Shown in pieces: positions 17,893-27,382 of a stretch of 64,000 nt of DNA; position 1 is the first letter of the stretch, and the number at the start of each line of letters is the position of its first letter. The stretch spans positions 186,001 to 250,000 of the forward strand of contig CAWGTD010000009.1 in assembly GCA_963825415.1 (NCBI GenBank). Reading direction: 5' to 3'. The notes below the pieces were generated by a model. That model saw only the letters and a program-made list of their open reading frames with translations. It was not told where the DNA came from and searched no databases. Origin of the DNA: BP-464 sp963825415 (lineage in GTDB: Bacteria > Actinomycetota > Thermoleophilia > Solirubrobacterales > Solirubrobacteraceae). Both the position numbers and the translations under genes were made by a program.

Positions 17893-19215
17893 CCAGCTCG
17901 CCACCCTGGGAGGGGCGCCGCCTGCACGTCGTCGGGCTGGGCGGCGCCGGCATGAGCGCCTACGCGCTGGCGGCACACGCGCTCGGCGCCACGGTGACGG
18001 GCTCCGATGCGGCGCCGTCGGCCTACCTGGATCGCGTCCGCGCGGCCGGGATCGACGTGGCGATCGGCCACGACGCGGCCAACGTCCCGGCCGGCGACGA
18101 CGTCGAGGTCGTCCACTCCACCGCGATCCCCGACGACAACCCCGAGCGCGCCGAGGCACGCCGCCGCGGGTTGCCGGACCGCTCCCGGGCAGACCTCCTC
18201 GGCGAGCTCACCCGCCTGCGTCGCGTCATCGCGATCGCCGGGGCGCACGGCAAGACCACGACAGCCGCGATGGTGGCGCACGCGCTGCTGGAGTGCGGCC
18301 TTGACCCGGGTTATCTGATCGGCGGCGAGGTGCGCAGCACCGGCGCCAACGCCGCCTGGGGGACGGGGGAGTGGTTGGTCGTCGAGGCGGACGAGTCTGA
18401 TCGCTCGATGCTCGCGCTCGACGTCGACGTCGCCGTGCTCACCAACGTCGACCTCGACCATCACGTCACCTACGGCTCGCTGGCCGCGCTCGAGGACGCA
18501 TTCCGTGCGTTCCTCGCGGGCGCCGAGCAGCGCGTGGTGGCGCCGGGGCTCGAGCGTCTGGCGCCGGAGGGGGCGCACACGTTCGCTCCGCAGGAGCTCG
18601 AGCTCTCGTCCGGGGGCTCGCGGTTCGTCGCCGAGGGCGTGGAGGTTCGCCTCAAGGTGCCCGGCGAGCACAACGCCCGCAACGCGGCCGCGGCGCTGGC
18701 GGCGTGCCGGCTGGCGGGCGCCGATCCGACTCGGGCCGCCGCGGCGCTCGGGAGGGTTTCGCGGCGCCGGCCGCCGCTTCGAGCAGCTCGGGCAGACGGC
18801 CTCCGGCGCGCTGGTCGTCGACGACTACGCCCATCACCCCACCGAGCTGCGGGCGGCGATCGCCGCCGCTCGCACGCTGGAGCCGCGCCGGGTCGTGGCC
18901 GTCTTCCAGCCGCACCTGTTCTCGCGCACCGCCCATCTGGCGACCGAGTTCGGGGCGGCCCTCGCCACGGCCGAGACGGCCTGCGTGCTCGACGTCTACC
19001 CGGCCCGCGAGCGCGCCGAGGACTTCCCCGGCGTCAGCGGGCTGCTGGTTGCCGAATCCGCCGCCGACCACGCCGGCGGCAAGGAGATTCTCTGGCTTCC
19101 GAGCTTCGCCGACGCCGAGCCCGCCCTGCGCGCACGCCTGCGCGAGGGCGACGTCTGCCTCATCCTCGGCGCAGGCGACGTCGACGAGCTCGGCCGCCGG
19201 CTCGTGGCGGCCTAG
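17889..19215 (+). CDS. murC: UDP-MurNAc:L-Ala ligase MurC, one frame break
   Basis: It catalyses the first Mur ligase step. From GTG 17889 it reads HVVGLGGAGMSAYALAAHAL, the ATP motif IAGAHGKTTTAAMVAHAL, EADESDRS, TNVDLDHH and VPGEHNARNAAAALAA. At about 18753-18756, in a G-rich run, one extra base shifts the frame. The remainder continues as FEQLGQTASGALVVDDYAHH, FQPHLFSRT, VLDVYPARE and LGAGDVDELG. Removing one G gives the smooth junction LGRFRGAGRRFEQLG. Its TAG stop overlaps the convergent murB stop. Confidence 0.92.
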
Positions 19216-20258
19216 GGATTCCAGTCGAAGCCGACCAGCACGGGCTCAGGGGCGAGCTCGATCTGGAACACCTCGCTGACGCCGCTTGCGATCTCATACG
19301 CCAGCGCGAGCAGCTCGCTCGTCGTGCCGGCCCCGCGGTTGGTCAGCGCCAGCGTGTGCTTGTCCGAGATCGCGATGCCGTCGGGATTGCCGTAGCCGCG
19401 GCTGAACCCGGCATGTTCGATCAGCCACGCCGCCGGGACCTTGACGCGGCCCGCGGCCGGCCATGACGGTGGGGGAGGGTCTCCGGCGCGCGCCCGCAGC
19501 TCGCCGTAATGGGCCTCCGTCAGGATCGGATTGGTGAAGAACGAGCCGGCGCTGACCGAATCGGGGTCGGCGGGGTCGAGCACCATGCCCTTGGCCCGGC
19601 GCAGGCCCAGGACCGTCTCGCGCACGGCGGCCAGCGGCGCGCCGGTGCCGAGCTCGACGCCCAGGGCGCCGGCCAGCTCGCCGTAGCGCACCGGGCGCGA
19701 GGCGTCCGAGCGCTGCAGCGCGTAGCTGACCGACAGCACGACCCAGCGGCCCGGCTCGCGCTTGAAGACGCTGGAGCGGTAGCGAAAGCCGCAGTCCTCG
19801 GGCCCGAGCTCGTCGATCTCATCGCGAGCGCGGTCGAGCACCCGGACCCCCACCAGCGTGTCGGCCACCTCCTGGCCGTAGGCACCGACGTTCTGGATCG
19901 GGGTGGCGCCCACCGACCCGGGGATCCCGGCGAGGCACTCGAAGCCGCTGAGCCCGGTCTCGACCGCACGTGCGACGAGCGGATCCCACGGCTCGCCTGC
20001 CTGTACGTCGAGCCGCACGATGCCCCCGGTGAGCACGTGCTCCTCGACGCCGCGGGTCAGGATGCGCACGACCGTCCCGGGGAAGCCCTCGTCGGCGACC
20101 ACGAGATTGCTCCCGCCCGCCATGAGGAGCAGCGGCTCGCGGGCCGCGTCGGCCTCGCGCACGAGCGCGACGAGCTCTTCCTCGCCGCTCGCATCGACCA
20201 GCCTGCGTGGCGGCCCGCCGAGACGCAGGGTGGTCAGCTCGCTCAGCGGCACCGGCAC
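19212..20258 (-). CDS. murB: UDP-N-acetylenolpyruvoylglucosamine reductase MurB
   Basis: A FAD/NADPH enzyme that reduces UDP-GlcNAc-enolpyruvate to UDP-MurNAc, 348 residues from GTG 20258. That start is preceded by GGAG and gives VPVPLSELTTLRLGGPPRRL. The frame continues upstream without MurB-like sequence. FAD-binding PLLLMAGGSNLVVADEGFPG, GIPGSVGATPIQNVGAYGQE, FRYRSSVFK and SAGSFFTNPIL (catalytic serine) are present. Unusually it lies on the opposite strand inside the cluster, between murC (overlapping stops) and ftsQ (only 42 bases away). It must therefore have its own promoter in that short gap. Confidence 0.95.
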   Translation of the reverse strand: MPVPLSELTTLRLGGPPRRLVDASGEEELVALVREADAAREPLLLMAGGSNLVVADEGFPGTVVRILTRGVEEHVLTGGIVRLDVQAGEPWDPLVARAVETGLSGFECLAGIPGSVGATPIQNVGAYGQEVADTLVGVRVLDRARDEIDELGPEDCGFRYRSSVFKREPGRWVVLSVSYALQRSDASRPVRYGELAGALGVELGTGAPLAAVRETVLGLRRAKGMVLDPADPDSVSAGSFFTNPILTEAHYGELRARAGDPPPPSWPAAGRVKVPAAWLIEHAGFSRGYGNPDGIAISDKHTLALTNRGAGTTSELLALAYEIASGVSEVFQIELAPEPVLVGFDWNP

Positions 20259-20300
20259 GGCTCCAACGCTATTGGCGCTGTCGGAGGACGCGGGGCCTCG

Positions 20301-21260
20301 ATGTCGAACTCCCTCGTGATGCGCCGGTTGCCGGCCCGCCTGCCCCACCTCCCTCTGCACCGGATACCAGCCCCCTCGCGCCGTACGGTCGCCGGCGCGC
20401 TGGTGACCCTGGCGATCCTGATCCCGCTGGGCTTCTGGGCTCGCGACTCTTCGCTGGTCGCCGTGCGCAACGTGGATGTCACCGGCGTCAGCGGCCCGCA
20501 GGCCGCTCAGGTCCGCCAGGCGATCAGCGACGCGGCGCAGGGGATGAGCACGCTGCACGTCGACACGGGGCGCCTACGCGACGCGCTCGCCCCCTACGCG
20601 ATCGTCGACGACATCGTGGTGCACCGCGACTTCCCGCACACGCTCGACGTCACGGTGCGCCAGTACGTGCCCGTCGGCGCGTTGGCCCTCGGCGCCAGAC
20701 GGGTGCCGGTCGCGGCTGACGGCACGATCCTCAACGGAACCCTGACCAAGGGGTTGCCCCTGATTCCGGTCGGAGCGCCGCCCGGAGGCGACCGCCTGGT
20801 CGAGAAGCGCGCGCTGCGGCTCGTCGGGCTGCTTGCCGCGGCGCCCACGCCGCTGCGGCGACGCGTCATCCGGGTGGGATACGGCCCGCACGGCCTGGCC
20901 GCCCGCCTCAGCAGGGGCCCGATCCTGTATTTCGGCTCCGACACGCGCCTTCGGGCCAAATGGCTCGCCGCAGCCCGTGTTCTGGGCGATTACACATCGC
21001 GCGGGACCACGTATCTGGACCTGAGAGTGCCCGAACGCCCCGCGGCCGGCGGCCTGGTGGCTCCGCCGCAGCCGGCGCCGGCGCCTGAGCCCGTCACGCC
21101 GCCCACGGAAACCACGCCAACAGCGGCTCCAGCAGCCGCCGCGGCGGCGACTCCGGCGACAACTCCCGCAACTCCCACCACAACCACGACCCCCGCAACC
21201 ACGACTACAACGGCCCCGACAGCCCTCAACCCTCAACCACAGGTCCAGACTACTCCCTAG
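20301..21260 (+). CDS. ftsQ: FtsQ/DivIB-type division protein with Thr/Pro tail
   Basis: A 319-residue bitopic membrane protein. A short basic cytoplasmic part precedes one membrane helix (about residues 32-48). A POTRA domain begins VAVRNVDVTGVSGPQAAQVR, then comes a beta domain with HRDFPHTLDVTVRQYVPVGA and a conserved tail region GTTYLDLRVPERPA. The last 75 or so residues are low-complexity Pro/Ala/Thr, as in the FtsL-like protein. FtsQ links FtsL/FtsB to the divisome. ATG 20301 follows GGAGG by 13 bases and the frame is open upstream. About 155 bases separate it from ftsZ, with no convincing promoter recognised. Confidence 0.9.
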   Translation: MSNSLVMRRLPARLPHLPLHRIPAPSRRTVAGALVTLAILIPLGFWARDSSLVAVRNVDVTGVSGPQAAQVRQAISDAAQGMSTLHVDTGRLRDALAPYAIVDDIVVHRDFPHTLDVTVRQYVPVGALALGARRVPVAADGTILNGTLTKGLPLIPVGAPPGGDRLVEKRALRLVGLLAAAPTPLRRRVIRVGYGPHGLAARLSRGPILYFGSDTRLRAKWLAAARVLGDYTSRGTTYLDLRVPERPAAGGLVAPPQPAPAPEPVTPPTETTPTAAPAAAAAATPATTPATPTTTTTPATTTTTAPTALNPQPQVQTTP

Positions 21261-21415
21261 GCACAAAGCTCCTGCACAAGTCGAGGGTTGCGCTCCTGCA
21301 ACGGGTCTTGCGCCCTAGACTTCCCTGCCGCGGGCGCCTACGGTGCATTTCGGGCGCCGGGTTTATGCGCCTGCAAAACCCTCAACGCTAACTCGAGGTT
21401 CGGACGGACGAGATC

Positions 21416-22498
21416 ATGGAGAGCGGCGGCAGCTACCTCGCGGTCATAAAGGTCGTCGGTGTCGGCGGCGGCGGGACCAATGCGGTCAATCGCATGGTCG
21501 ACGCCGGCCTGCGCGGCGTCGAGTTCATCGCGGCGAACACGGACGCCCAGGCGTTGCAGATGTGCGACGCCGACATCAAGCTGAACATCGGCCACGAGGT
21601 CACCAAGGGCCTTGGGGCGGGTGCGAATCCGGACGTCGGGTTCGCCAGCGCCGCCGAGTCGCGCGACGACATCAAGGAGGCGCTCAAGGGCGCCGACATG
21701 GTCTTCGTCACGGCCGGCGAGGGCGGCGGGACCGGCACCGGCGCCGCTCCCGTGATCGCCGAGATCGCCAAGAACGAGATCGGCGCGCTTACCGTCGGTG
21801 TCGTCACCAGGCCGTTCGAGTTCGAGGGCTCCCAGCGCAGCCGGCAGGCCGAGGACGGAATCGCGCGCCTGCGCGACGTCGTCGACACCCTGATCGTGAT
21901 TCCCAACGAGAAGCTGCTGGCGATCGTCGAGCGGCGCACCTCGATCCTCGACGCGTTCCGCCAGGCCGACGACGTCCTGCGCCAGGGCGTCCAGGGAATC
22001 ACGGACCTGATCACGATCCCCGGCCTGATCAACCTCGACTTCGCCGACGTGCGGACGATCATGACCGACGCCGGCTCGGCGCTGATGGGAATCGGCACCG
22101 GCTCGGGCGAGGACCGTGCCGCCGAGGCGGCGCGCAACGCGATCTCCAGCCCGCTGCTGGAGGAGAACGTCGAGGGCGCCACCGGCATCCTGCTGAACAT
22201 CACCGGCGGGCGCGACCTCGGCCTGTTCGAGGTCAACGAGGCGGCCGAGATCGTCCAGGGCGCCGCGGAGTCCAACGCGAACATCATCTTCGGCGCCGTC
22301 CTCGACGAGGCGCAGGGCGAGGAGGTCCGCGTCACGGTCATCGCGACCGGCTTCGACCACGGCCGGGCACGGCCGCGCACCGCGCGCGACCAGGTTCGCG
22401 GCAGCGCCCGCGACCGCGGGCCCCGCATCGACGATCGCCAGCGCTCTTCGCTGGAGATCCCCGACGACGAGATCGATATCCCGCCGTTCTTGCGCTGA
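21416..22498 (+). CDS. ftsZ: Cell division GTPase FtsZ
   Basis: A 360-residue tubulin-like GTPase that forms the Z-ring. It contains [20 protein letters not shown], the tubulin signature [18 protein letters not shown], the T7 loop [13 protein letters not shown], and the C-terminal conserved peptide [11 protein letters not shown] that binds FtsA/SepF-type partners. ATG 21416 gives a short N-terminus typical of actinobacteria. The variable linker before the C-terminal peptide is Arg-rich. No sepF/ylmD/ylmE genes follow, unlike in many actinobacteria. Confidence 0.98.
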   Translation: MESGGSYLAVIKVVGVGGGGTNAVNRMVDAGLRGVEFIAANTDAQALQMCDADIKLNIGHEVTKGLGAGANPDVGFASAAESRDDIKEALKGADMVFVTAGEGGGTGTGAAPVIAEIAKNEIGALTVGVVTRPFEFEGSQRSRQAEDGIARLRDVVDTLIVIPNEKLLAIVERRTSILDAFRQADDVLRQGVQGITDLITIPGLINLDFADVRTIMTDAGSALMGIGTGSGEDRAAEAARNAISSPLLEENVEGATGILLNITGGRDLGLFEVNEAAEIVQGAAESNANIIFGAVLDEAQGEEVRVTVIATGFDHGRARPRTARDQVRGSARDRGPRIDDRQRSSLEIPDDEIDIPPFLR

Positions 22499-22586
22499 GC
22501 GGCCGATTCAGGCCTCGCGAGCCTGGCGCAGCCCCGCTGTGCAAATCATCACTAATGGGGATTGCGATCCGTCCGCTGAAAAGCAG

Positions 22587-22736
22587 ATGATCGCTCTACA
22601 CATGCAGAAGCTCACCGCCAAGGATCTGGCCGAGCACGTGACGCAGCTGGAGAAGGCCTCAGTCGAGGCGCTCGACGAGCTGCTGACCGACCTGTTGGTC
22701 CAGGTCTATCCCACGAAGCTCACGCAAGACAGCTAA
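22587..22736 (+). CDS. Small hypothetical helical protein
   Basis: A 49-codon ORF from ATG 22587; an in-frame ATG at 22602 would give 44 codons. From 22602 on, codons strongly prefer G/C in third position, like real genes here, whereas the sequence just upstream does not. The product, including LTAKDLAEHVTQLEKASVEA, is acidic and probably amphipathic helical, with no recognised domain. It sits 90 bases after ftsZ and is convergent with the subtilase gene. It might be a small division-linked protein, but nothing in the sequence shows a function. Confidence 0.45.
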   Translation: MIALHMQKLTAKDLAEHVTQLEKASVEALDELLTDLLVQVYPTKLTQDS

Positions 22737-22743
22737 GGACGGC

Positions 22744-24420
22744 TCACCCGGACTTCAGGCTCGCGTCGTCGACGAAGAAGCTCGACGGCAGTGAATAGTC
22801 GGTCGTCGCCGAGAACTCCAGCCGCACCGAGCTACCCGCGTAGGCAGCCAGGCTCAACACGTCCTGGCGCCATGCGCCGGCCCCCGAGGCGTTGGTGAAC
22901 GTCCTCGGCGTCGCCAGCAGCGCCCCAGTGCTGCTCAGCACTCGCACCCGGAAGTAGTCCCAGGCCGACGTCCCGGACTCTTGGGTGGTCATGTACCACC
23001 AGTAGGTGAGCCGTCCGTTGGCCGGGACCGTGACCGTCTGGCTGACCGCGTCGGTGCCGTTGTTGTAGCCGCCCAGATATGCCGAATAGCTGCCCGCATG
23101 GGGGCGCGTGGTGGTGATCAGCCCGTAACCGCCGCTCGACGTCTGCGTCCATGGGGTCGCGCCGGCCTCGAATCCACCGTTGACGATCGCGTCCGAACCC
23201 GGCGGTGGCGGCGGTGGCGGCGGCGGAGCCGAGCCGTTGACCGCGTTGGTCGCGTTGATCCGACCGCAGGTCCAAAGCGTCCCCGTGCCGGAGATCTTGT
23301 CGGCGTTCGTACAGATCCGATCGCGGATCTGGGCTCCGGTCAGGCCCTGCGATGCGAGCAGGCCGGCGAGCCCCGCCACGTGCGGCGTTGCCATCGACGT
23401 GCCGCTGATCGTGTTGTAGCCCGTTCCGAGCCACGTCGAGTAGATCGACGAGCCGGGCGCGGCCGCTTCGACCCAGGAGCCGTAGTTGGAGAACGACGAT
23501 CGCACGTCGGTGCTCGTCGTCGAGGCGACGGCGAAGCAGTTGGGGTAGGCACCCGGGTAGGCGCTGCTGGTGCTCGAGGTGTTGCTGTTCCCAGCGGCGC
23601 AGGCCAGGAACACGCCCTTGTTCGCCGCATAGTCGACCGCTTGGGAGAGCGTGGTCGATCCCGACCCACCGAGGCTCAGGTTGATCACCTTGGCGCCGTG
23701 GTCGGCCGCCCACGTGATGCCGCTGGCCACGTTGGCCAGCGTCCCGCTGCCGTTGTTGTCGAGGACGCGGACGGGAATCAGCGAGCAGCCGGGACACATG
23801 CCGGCGCCGCCTGTCGCGTTGTTGGTCTCGGCGGCGGCGGTCCCGGCGACGTGCGTGCCGTGCCCGTTGCCGTCATCAGGCGCCGTGTCTCCTTGGACAT
23901 AGTCGTAACCCGCCACGATCTTGGCATCGAGGTCGGGGTGGGTGCGGGTCACGCCCGTGTCGACGATGGCAATCCTGGTCGCCGCCGATCCGAGCGTCTT
24001 GTCCCAGGCCGTGAACGCGGCGATCCGCGACCACGCCCACTGCTGGCTCAGCGCGGGGTCGTTGGGCGTGAACGCCGCCTGATAGATGAAGTTGGGCTCG
24101 GCGAACTTGAAGCGCTTGTCGGCCTTGAGCTCGTTCTGCTTGGCCCTGTCGGCGGCCTTGCTGCGCCGTTCCTTCGTCTGGGGGAACTCGAGCGCGTAGA
24201 CCCCGATGGCGGGGACGCTCTTGAGGACCCGGCCGCCATGGTCCTTGACCGCGTCGCTGCGCTCGTCCGAATCCATGCTTGACGTGAAAGCCACGACGAA
24301 CTCGCCGGGCACCGCCTCCGCATCGACGTTCGTGCGCTCCTGGGCGCTCGCGCCCGGCACGAGCACCAGCATCGCCGCAACCACGAGCACGACGCTCGCC
24401 AGCCAGCCCCTGACCCGCAT
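22744..24420 (-). CDS. Secreted subtilisin-like serine protease (S8) with C-terminal domain
   Basis: A 558-residue exported protease. A signal peptide (about residues 1-26, ending PGASA) is followed by an I9-type propeptide (PGEFVVAFTSSMDSDE). The S8 domain has catalytic Asp154 (IAIVDTGV), His187 (GNGHGTHVAGT) and Ser342 (SGTSMATPHVAGLAG). Then comes a polyproline linker of nine prolines and a C-terminal beta-sandwich (NGGFEAGATPWTQTSSGGYG onward) resembling carbohydrate-binding or P-type domains. It is probably autoprocessed and degrades extracellular protein. It diverges from gcvT and converges with the small ORF after ftsZ. Confidence 0.95.
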   Translation of the reverse strand: MRVRGWLASVVLVVAAMLVLVPGASAQERTNVDAEAVPGEFVVAFTSSMDSDERSDAVKDHGGRVLKSVPAIGVYALEFPQTKERRSKAADRAKQNELKADKRFKFAEPNFIYQAAFTPNDPALSQQWAWSRIAAFTAWDKTLGSAATRIAIVDTGVTRTHPDLDAKIVAGYDYVQGDTAPDDGNGHGTHVAGTAAAETNNATGGAGMCPGCSLIPVRVLDNNGSGTLANVASGITWAADHGAKVINLSLGGSGSTTLSQAVDYAANKGVFLACAAGNSNTSSTSSAYPGAYPNCFAVASTTSTDVRSSFSNYGSWVEAAAPGSSIYSTWLGTGYNTISGTSMATPHVAGLAGLLASQGLTGAQIRDRICTNADKISGTGTLWTCGRINATNAVNGSAPPPPPPPPPGSDAIVNGGFEAGATPWTQTSSGGYGLITTTRPHAGSYSAYLGGYNNGTDAVSQTVTVPANGRLTYWWYMTTQESGTSAWDYFRVRVLSSTGALLATPRTFTNASGAGAWRQDVLSLAAYAGSSVRLEFSATTDYSLPSSFFVDDASLKSG

Positions 24421-24525
24421 GCCCTACCTCCCGCTGCTCGACGTCTACTGCCCCTGTGCGGCGATCGTAACCCGGTCGCGGACCGCTGTGTGGAATTTGT
24501 TGCTCCGCTAGCCTCCGCGACTGCG

Positions 24526-25611
24526 GTGGCCGCCGACGTCCCTACGACCCTGCGTCGTACCCCCCTGCACGAGCGTCACATAGACGCGGGCGGGAAGATG
24601 GTCGCGTTCGCGGGCTGGGACATGCCGGTGCAGTACGAGGGCGTGCGCGCCGAGCACGTCGCGGTGCGCAGCGCGGCCGGCATGTTCGACGTCTCGCACA
24701 TGGGCGAGATCATCACGAGCGGCCCGAGCGCGGAGGCGCTGCTCCAGCGCCTGCTCTCCAACGACGTCTCGAAGATCCCCGTCGGCGGCGCGCAGTACAG
24801 CGTCATGTGCCGCGACGACGGCGGCGTCCTCGACGATCTCTTCACCTACCGCCTGGAGCCCGACCGCTATCTGACGGTGACCAACGCCGCCAACCACGAC
24901 AAGGACCTCGCGTGGTTCGGCCGCTGCGCCGCCGACTTCGACTGCGTCGTCGAGGACGCCCACGAGGACTACGCGATGCTCGCCGTGCAGGGTCCGCAGG
25001 GGCGTGAGGCGGTCCAGGCGCTCAGCGACGCGCCGCTGCCCGCGCGGATGACCTGCGCCGAGCGCATGATCGCCGGGACGCGGATGCTCGTCTGCGGCAC
25101 CGGCTACACGGGTGAGGACGGCGTCGAGCTGCTGCTCGAGCCCGAGGCCGCGCCGCGCCTCTGGGACGAGCTGCTGCGCCGCCTGGTCACGCCCGCGGGC
25201 CTGGGCGCGCGCGACACGCTGCGGCTGGAGGCCTGCTTCCACCTCTACGGCAACGACCTGACCGAGGACCGCGGCCCGATCGAGGCCGGGCTCGGCTGGT
25301 GCTGCAAGGAGGACACCGGCTTCATCGGCGCCGAGGCCGTGCGCGCGGCGCGGGAAACCGACCCGGCCGAGAAGCTCGTGCCCTTCCGCTTCACGGGCCC
25401 CGGGATCCCGCGGCCTGGCAATCCGGTGATCGGCGGCGGCCAGGTGACCAGCGGCACGCTCTCGCCGTGCCTGGATGTCGGGATCGGCATGGCCTACCTG
25501 CCCACCGGGCGAGCCGCGGTCTCCACAGAATTCGAGATCGACGTGCGCGGCAAGGTGCGCGGCGCCGTCGTGGCCAAAAAGCCCCTGTACAGCAAGGAGA
25601 CCGATGGCTGA
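24526..25611 (+). CDS. gcvT: Glycine cleavage T-protein (aminomethyltransferase)
   Basis: It transfers the methylene group from aminomethyl-lipoyl GcvH to tetrahydrofolate and releases ammonia. It reads LRRTPLHERHIDAGGKMVAF, FAGWDMPVQYEG, MFDVSHMGEI, LTVTNAANHDKD and GYTGEDGVELLLE. I chose GTG 24526, which leaves 11 residues before the conserved RRTPL; GTG 24490 would add 12 atypical residues. There is too little space upstream for a glycine riboswitch, and no other control site was recognised. It overlaps gcvH by 8 bases. Confidence 0.96.
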   Translation: MAADVPTTLRRTPLHERHIDAGGKMVAFAGWDMPVQYEGVRAEHVAVRSAAGMFDVSHMGEIITSGPSAEALLQRLLSNDVSKIPVGGAQYSVMCRDDGGVLDDLFTYRLEPDRYLTVTNAANHDKDLAWFGRCAADFDCVVEDAHEDYAMLAVQGPQGREAVQALSDAPLPARMTCAERMIAGTRMLVCGTGYTGEDGVELLLEPEAAPRLWDELLRRLVTPAGLGARDTLRLEACFHLYGNDLTEDRGPIEAGLGWCCKEDTGFIGAEAVRAARETDPAEKLVPFRFTGPGIPRPGNPVIGGGQVTSGTLSPCLDVGIGMAYLPTGRAAVSTEFEIDVRGKVRGAVVAKKPLYSKETDG

Positions 25612-25990
25612 CGCGAGCTACCCCGACGACCTGCTCTACCACCCCGAGCACGACTGGGTGAAGATCGAAGACGACGTGGCCACGTTCGGCATCACGTGGT
25701 TCGCGCAGGACGCCCTCGGTGAGGTCGTGTTCTTCGACCCGCCCGAGGTCGGCTCGACGGTGACGGCCGGGGACTCCTACGCCGAGGTGGAATCGGTCAA
25801 GGCGGTCTCGGACGTGATCGCGCCACTTTCGGGGGAGATCGTCGAGGTCAATACGGCGCTCGGCGACGGTCCAGAGGCCATCAACAACGACCCCTATGGT
25901 GAGGGGTGGATGGTCAAGGTGAAGCTCTCGGATGCGTCCGAGGCAGACGCGCTGCTGGATGCGGCGACGTACACCTCGCAGCTGGACTGA
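25604..25990 (+). CDS. gcvH: Glycine cleavage H-protein (lipoyl carrier)
   Basis: A 128-residue lipoyl carrier that shuttles the aminomethyl intermediate between P-, T- and L-proteins. The start HPEHDWVKIEDDVATFGIT is typical. The lipoylated lysine lies in AEVESVKAVSDVIAP, and the C-terminal NDPYGEGWMVKVKL is conserved. ATG 25604 lies within the end of gcvT. No lipoyl-synthesis genes are nearby. Confidence 0.97.
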   Translation: MADASYPDDLLYHPEHDWVKIEDDVATFGITWFAQDALGEVVFFDPPEVGSTVTAGDSYAEVESVKAVSDVIAPLSGEIVEVNTALGDGPEAINNDPYGEGWMVKVKLSDASEADALLDAATYTSQLD

Positions 25991-25993
25991 CTC

Positions 25994-27382
25994 GTGTCTC
26001 GATACACCGCCGTCACACCCGAGGATTTGCGGGCGATGCTCGACGCCATCGGCATCGCCTCCGTCGACGAGCTCTTCGCGCGGCAGGTGCCTGCCGGCGT
26101 GCGGCTCGGGCGTGCGCTCGACCTGCCGGCGGGATTGCCCGAACAGGACGTCTACGAGCACCTGCGCGAGCTCGCGGCGCGCAACGTCTCGGTCGAGGAC
26201 GAGATCTCGTTCCTCGGCGCGGGGATGTACGACCACTACGTGCCGGCGCTGGTGGACATGCTCACCGAGCGCTCGGAGTTCTTGACGCCGTACACCCCGT
26301 ACCAGCCCGAGGTCTCCCAGGGCACCTTGCAGGCGATGTTCGAGTACCAGACCGCGATCAGCGAGCTGACCGCGCTGCCGGTGTCGAACGCCTCGGTCTA
26401 CGAGGGGCCCAGCGCGGTGGCCAGCGCGGCGTACCTGGCCAAGCTGGCGAACCGCCGGACGCGGCTGGTCGCCTCGGCCGGCCTGCACCCGCACTCGCTC
26501 GAGACGCTGCGCACCTACGCGGCGGGCTTCGGGGCCGAGGTCGTCGAGGTGCCGCTGCGCGACGGCGTCACGGACGCGGAAGCCTGGGCCGAGGCGATCG
26601 ACGTCCAGACCGGCGCGGTGTTCCTCCAGCAGCCCAACGTGCTCGGCGCGGTCGAGGACGTCGCGGCGCTGGCCGGCGCCGCGCGCGAGGGCGCGGGCGA
26701 CGACGTCGTGGTCGTCGGCTCCTACGACGCGATCGCGCTGGGCGTCCTGGTGCCGCCCGGGCGAGTGCGGCATCGACGTCTGTGTCGGCGAGGGCCAGCC
26801 GCTCGGCAACCGGCTCGACTACGGCGGGCCGTCGTTCGGCTTCTTCGCCTCCACCCAGGCGCACCTGCGCCGCATGCCGGGGCGCATCGCCGGAGAGACC
26901 GTCGACGTCGACGGCCGCCGCGGGTTCGTGCTGACGCTCCAGACGCGCGAGCAGCACATCCGCCGCGAGAAGGCGACCCACAACATCTGCACCTCGCAGG
27001 CGCTCAACGCGCTCGCGGGCGTGGTCTACCTGTCCTGGCTCGGGCGGCAGGGCATCGTCGAGCTCGGCGAGCTGCTGCTCGCCCGCACCCACTACGCACG
27101 CGAGGCCCTGTGCGCGCTGGACGGCGTCTCCAAGCTGCACGAGCAGCCGGTGGTGCGCGAGTTCGCCGTGCGGCTCGAGTGCGCGCGGGATCGGTTTCCC
27201 GCGTGATCGAGCGTTGCGTGGCGGCGGGCGTGAACCCGGGCGTGCCGCTGGCGCGGCTGGGCCTCGACGAGGACGGCCTGCTCGTGGCGCTCACCGAGCG
27301 GCGGTCGCGGGCCGACATCGACCGGCTCGTCGACGTCCTCGGCGCCGCCGTCACGGCGGAGCGGGAGGCGGTGGCCGTATGA
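25994..27382 (+). CDS. gcvPA: Glycine dehydrogenase (decarboxylating) subunit 1, two frame breaks
   Basis: N-terminal half of the PLP-dependent P-protein in the two-subunit form (GcvPA). From GTG 25994 it reads YTAVTPEDLRAMLDAIGIAS, GAGMYDHYVPALVDML, TPYTPYQPEVSQGTLQ and VFLQQPNVLGAVEDV. At about 26756-26763 one extra base (CCG CCC GGG) shifts the frame. The protein then continues as ECGIDVCVGEGQPLGNRLDY, REKATHNICTSQALNALAG. At about 27188-27197 a second shift (net two extra or one missing base) returns to the first frame for the final SVSRVIERCVAAGVNPGVPL. Both are probably sequence errors, because the flanking segments join into a normal-length protein. Confidence 0.92.
   Translation: MSRYTAVTPEDLRAMLDAIGIASVDELFARQVPAGVRLGRALDLPAGLPEQDVYEHLRELAARNVSVEDEISFLGAGMYDHYVPALVDMLTERSEFLTPYTPYQPEVSQGTLQAMFEYQTAISELTALPVSNASVYEGPSAVASAAYLAKLANRRTRLVASAGLHPHSLETLRTYAAGFGAEVVEVPLRDGVTDAEAWAEAIDVQTGAVFLQQPNVLGAVEDVAALAGAAREGAGDDVVVVGSYDAIALGVLVPPGRVRHRRLCRRGPAARQPARLRRAVVRLLRLHPGAPAPHAGAHRRRDRRRRRPPRVRADAPDARAAHPPREGDPQHLHLAGAQRARGRGLPVLARAAGHRRARRAAARPHPLRTRGPVRAGRRLQAARAAGGARVRRAARVRAGSVSRVIERCVAAGVNPGVPLARLGLDEDGLLVALTERRSRADIDRLVDVLGAAVTAEREAVAV

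Noticed and set aside
10742..19215. Programmed frameshifting as the cause of the breaks in mur genes and ftsW
   Set aside because: The sites share no slippery motif or downstream structure, occur in many unrelated genes, and are nearly all one added base. Sequence error explains them better.
24421..24525. Glycine riboswitch before gcvT
   Set aside because: Only about 105 bases separate the divergent genes, and no glycine-aptamer-like paired hairpins were seen.
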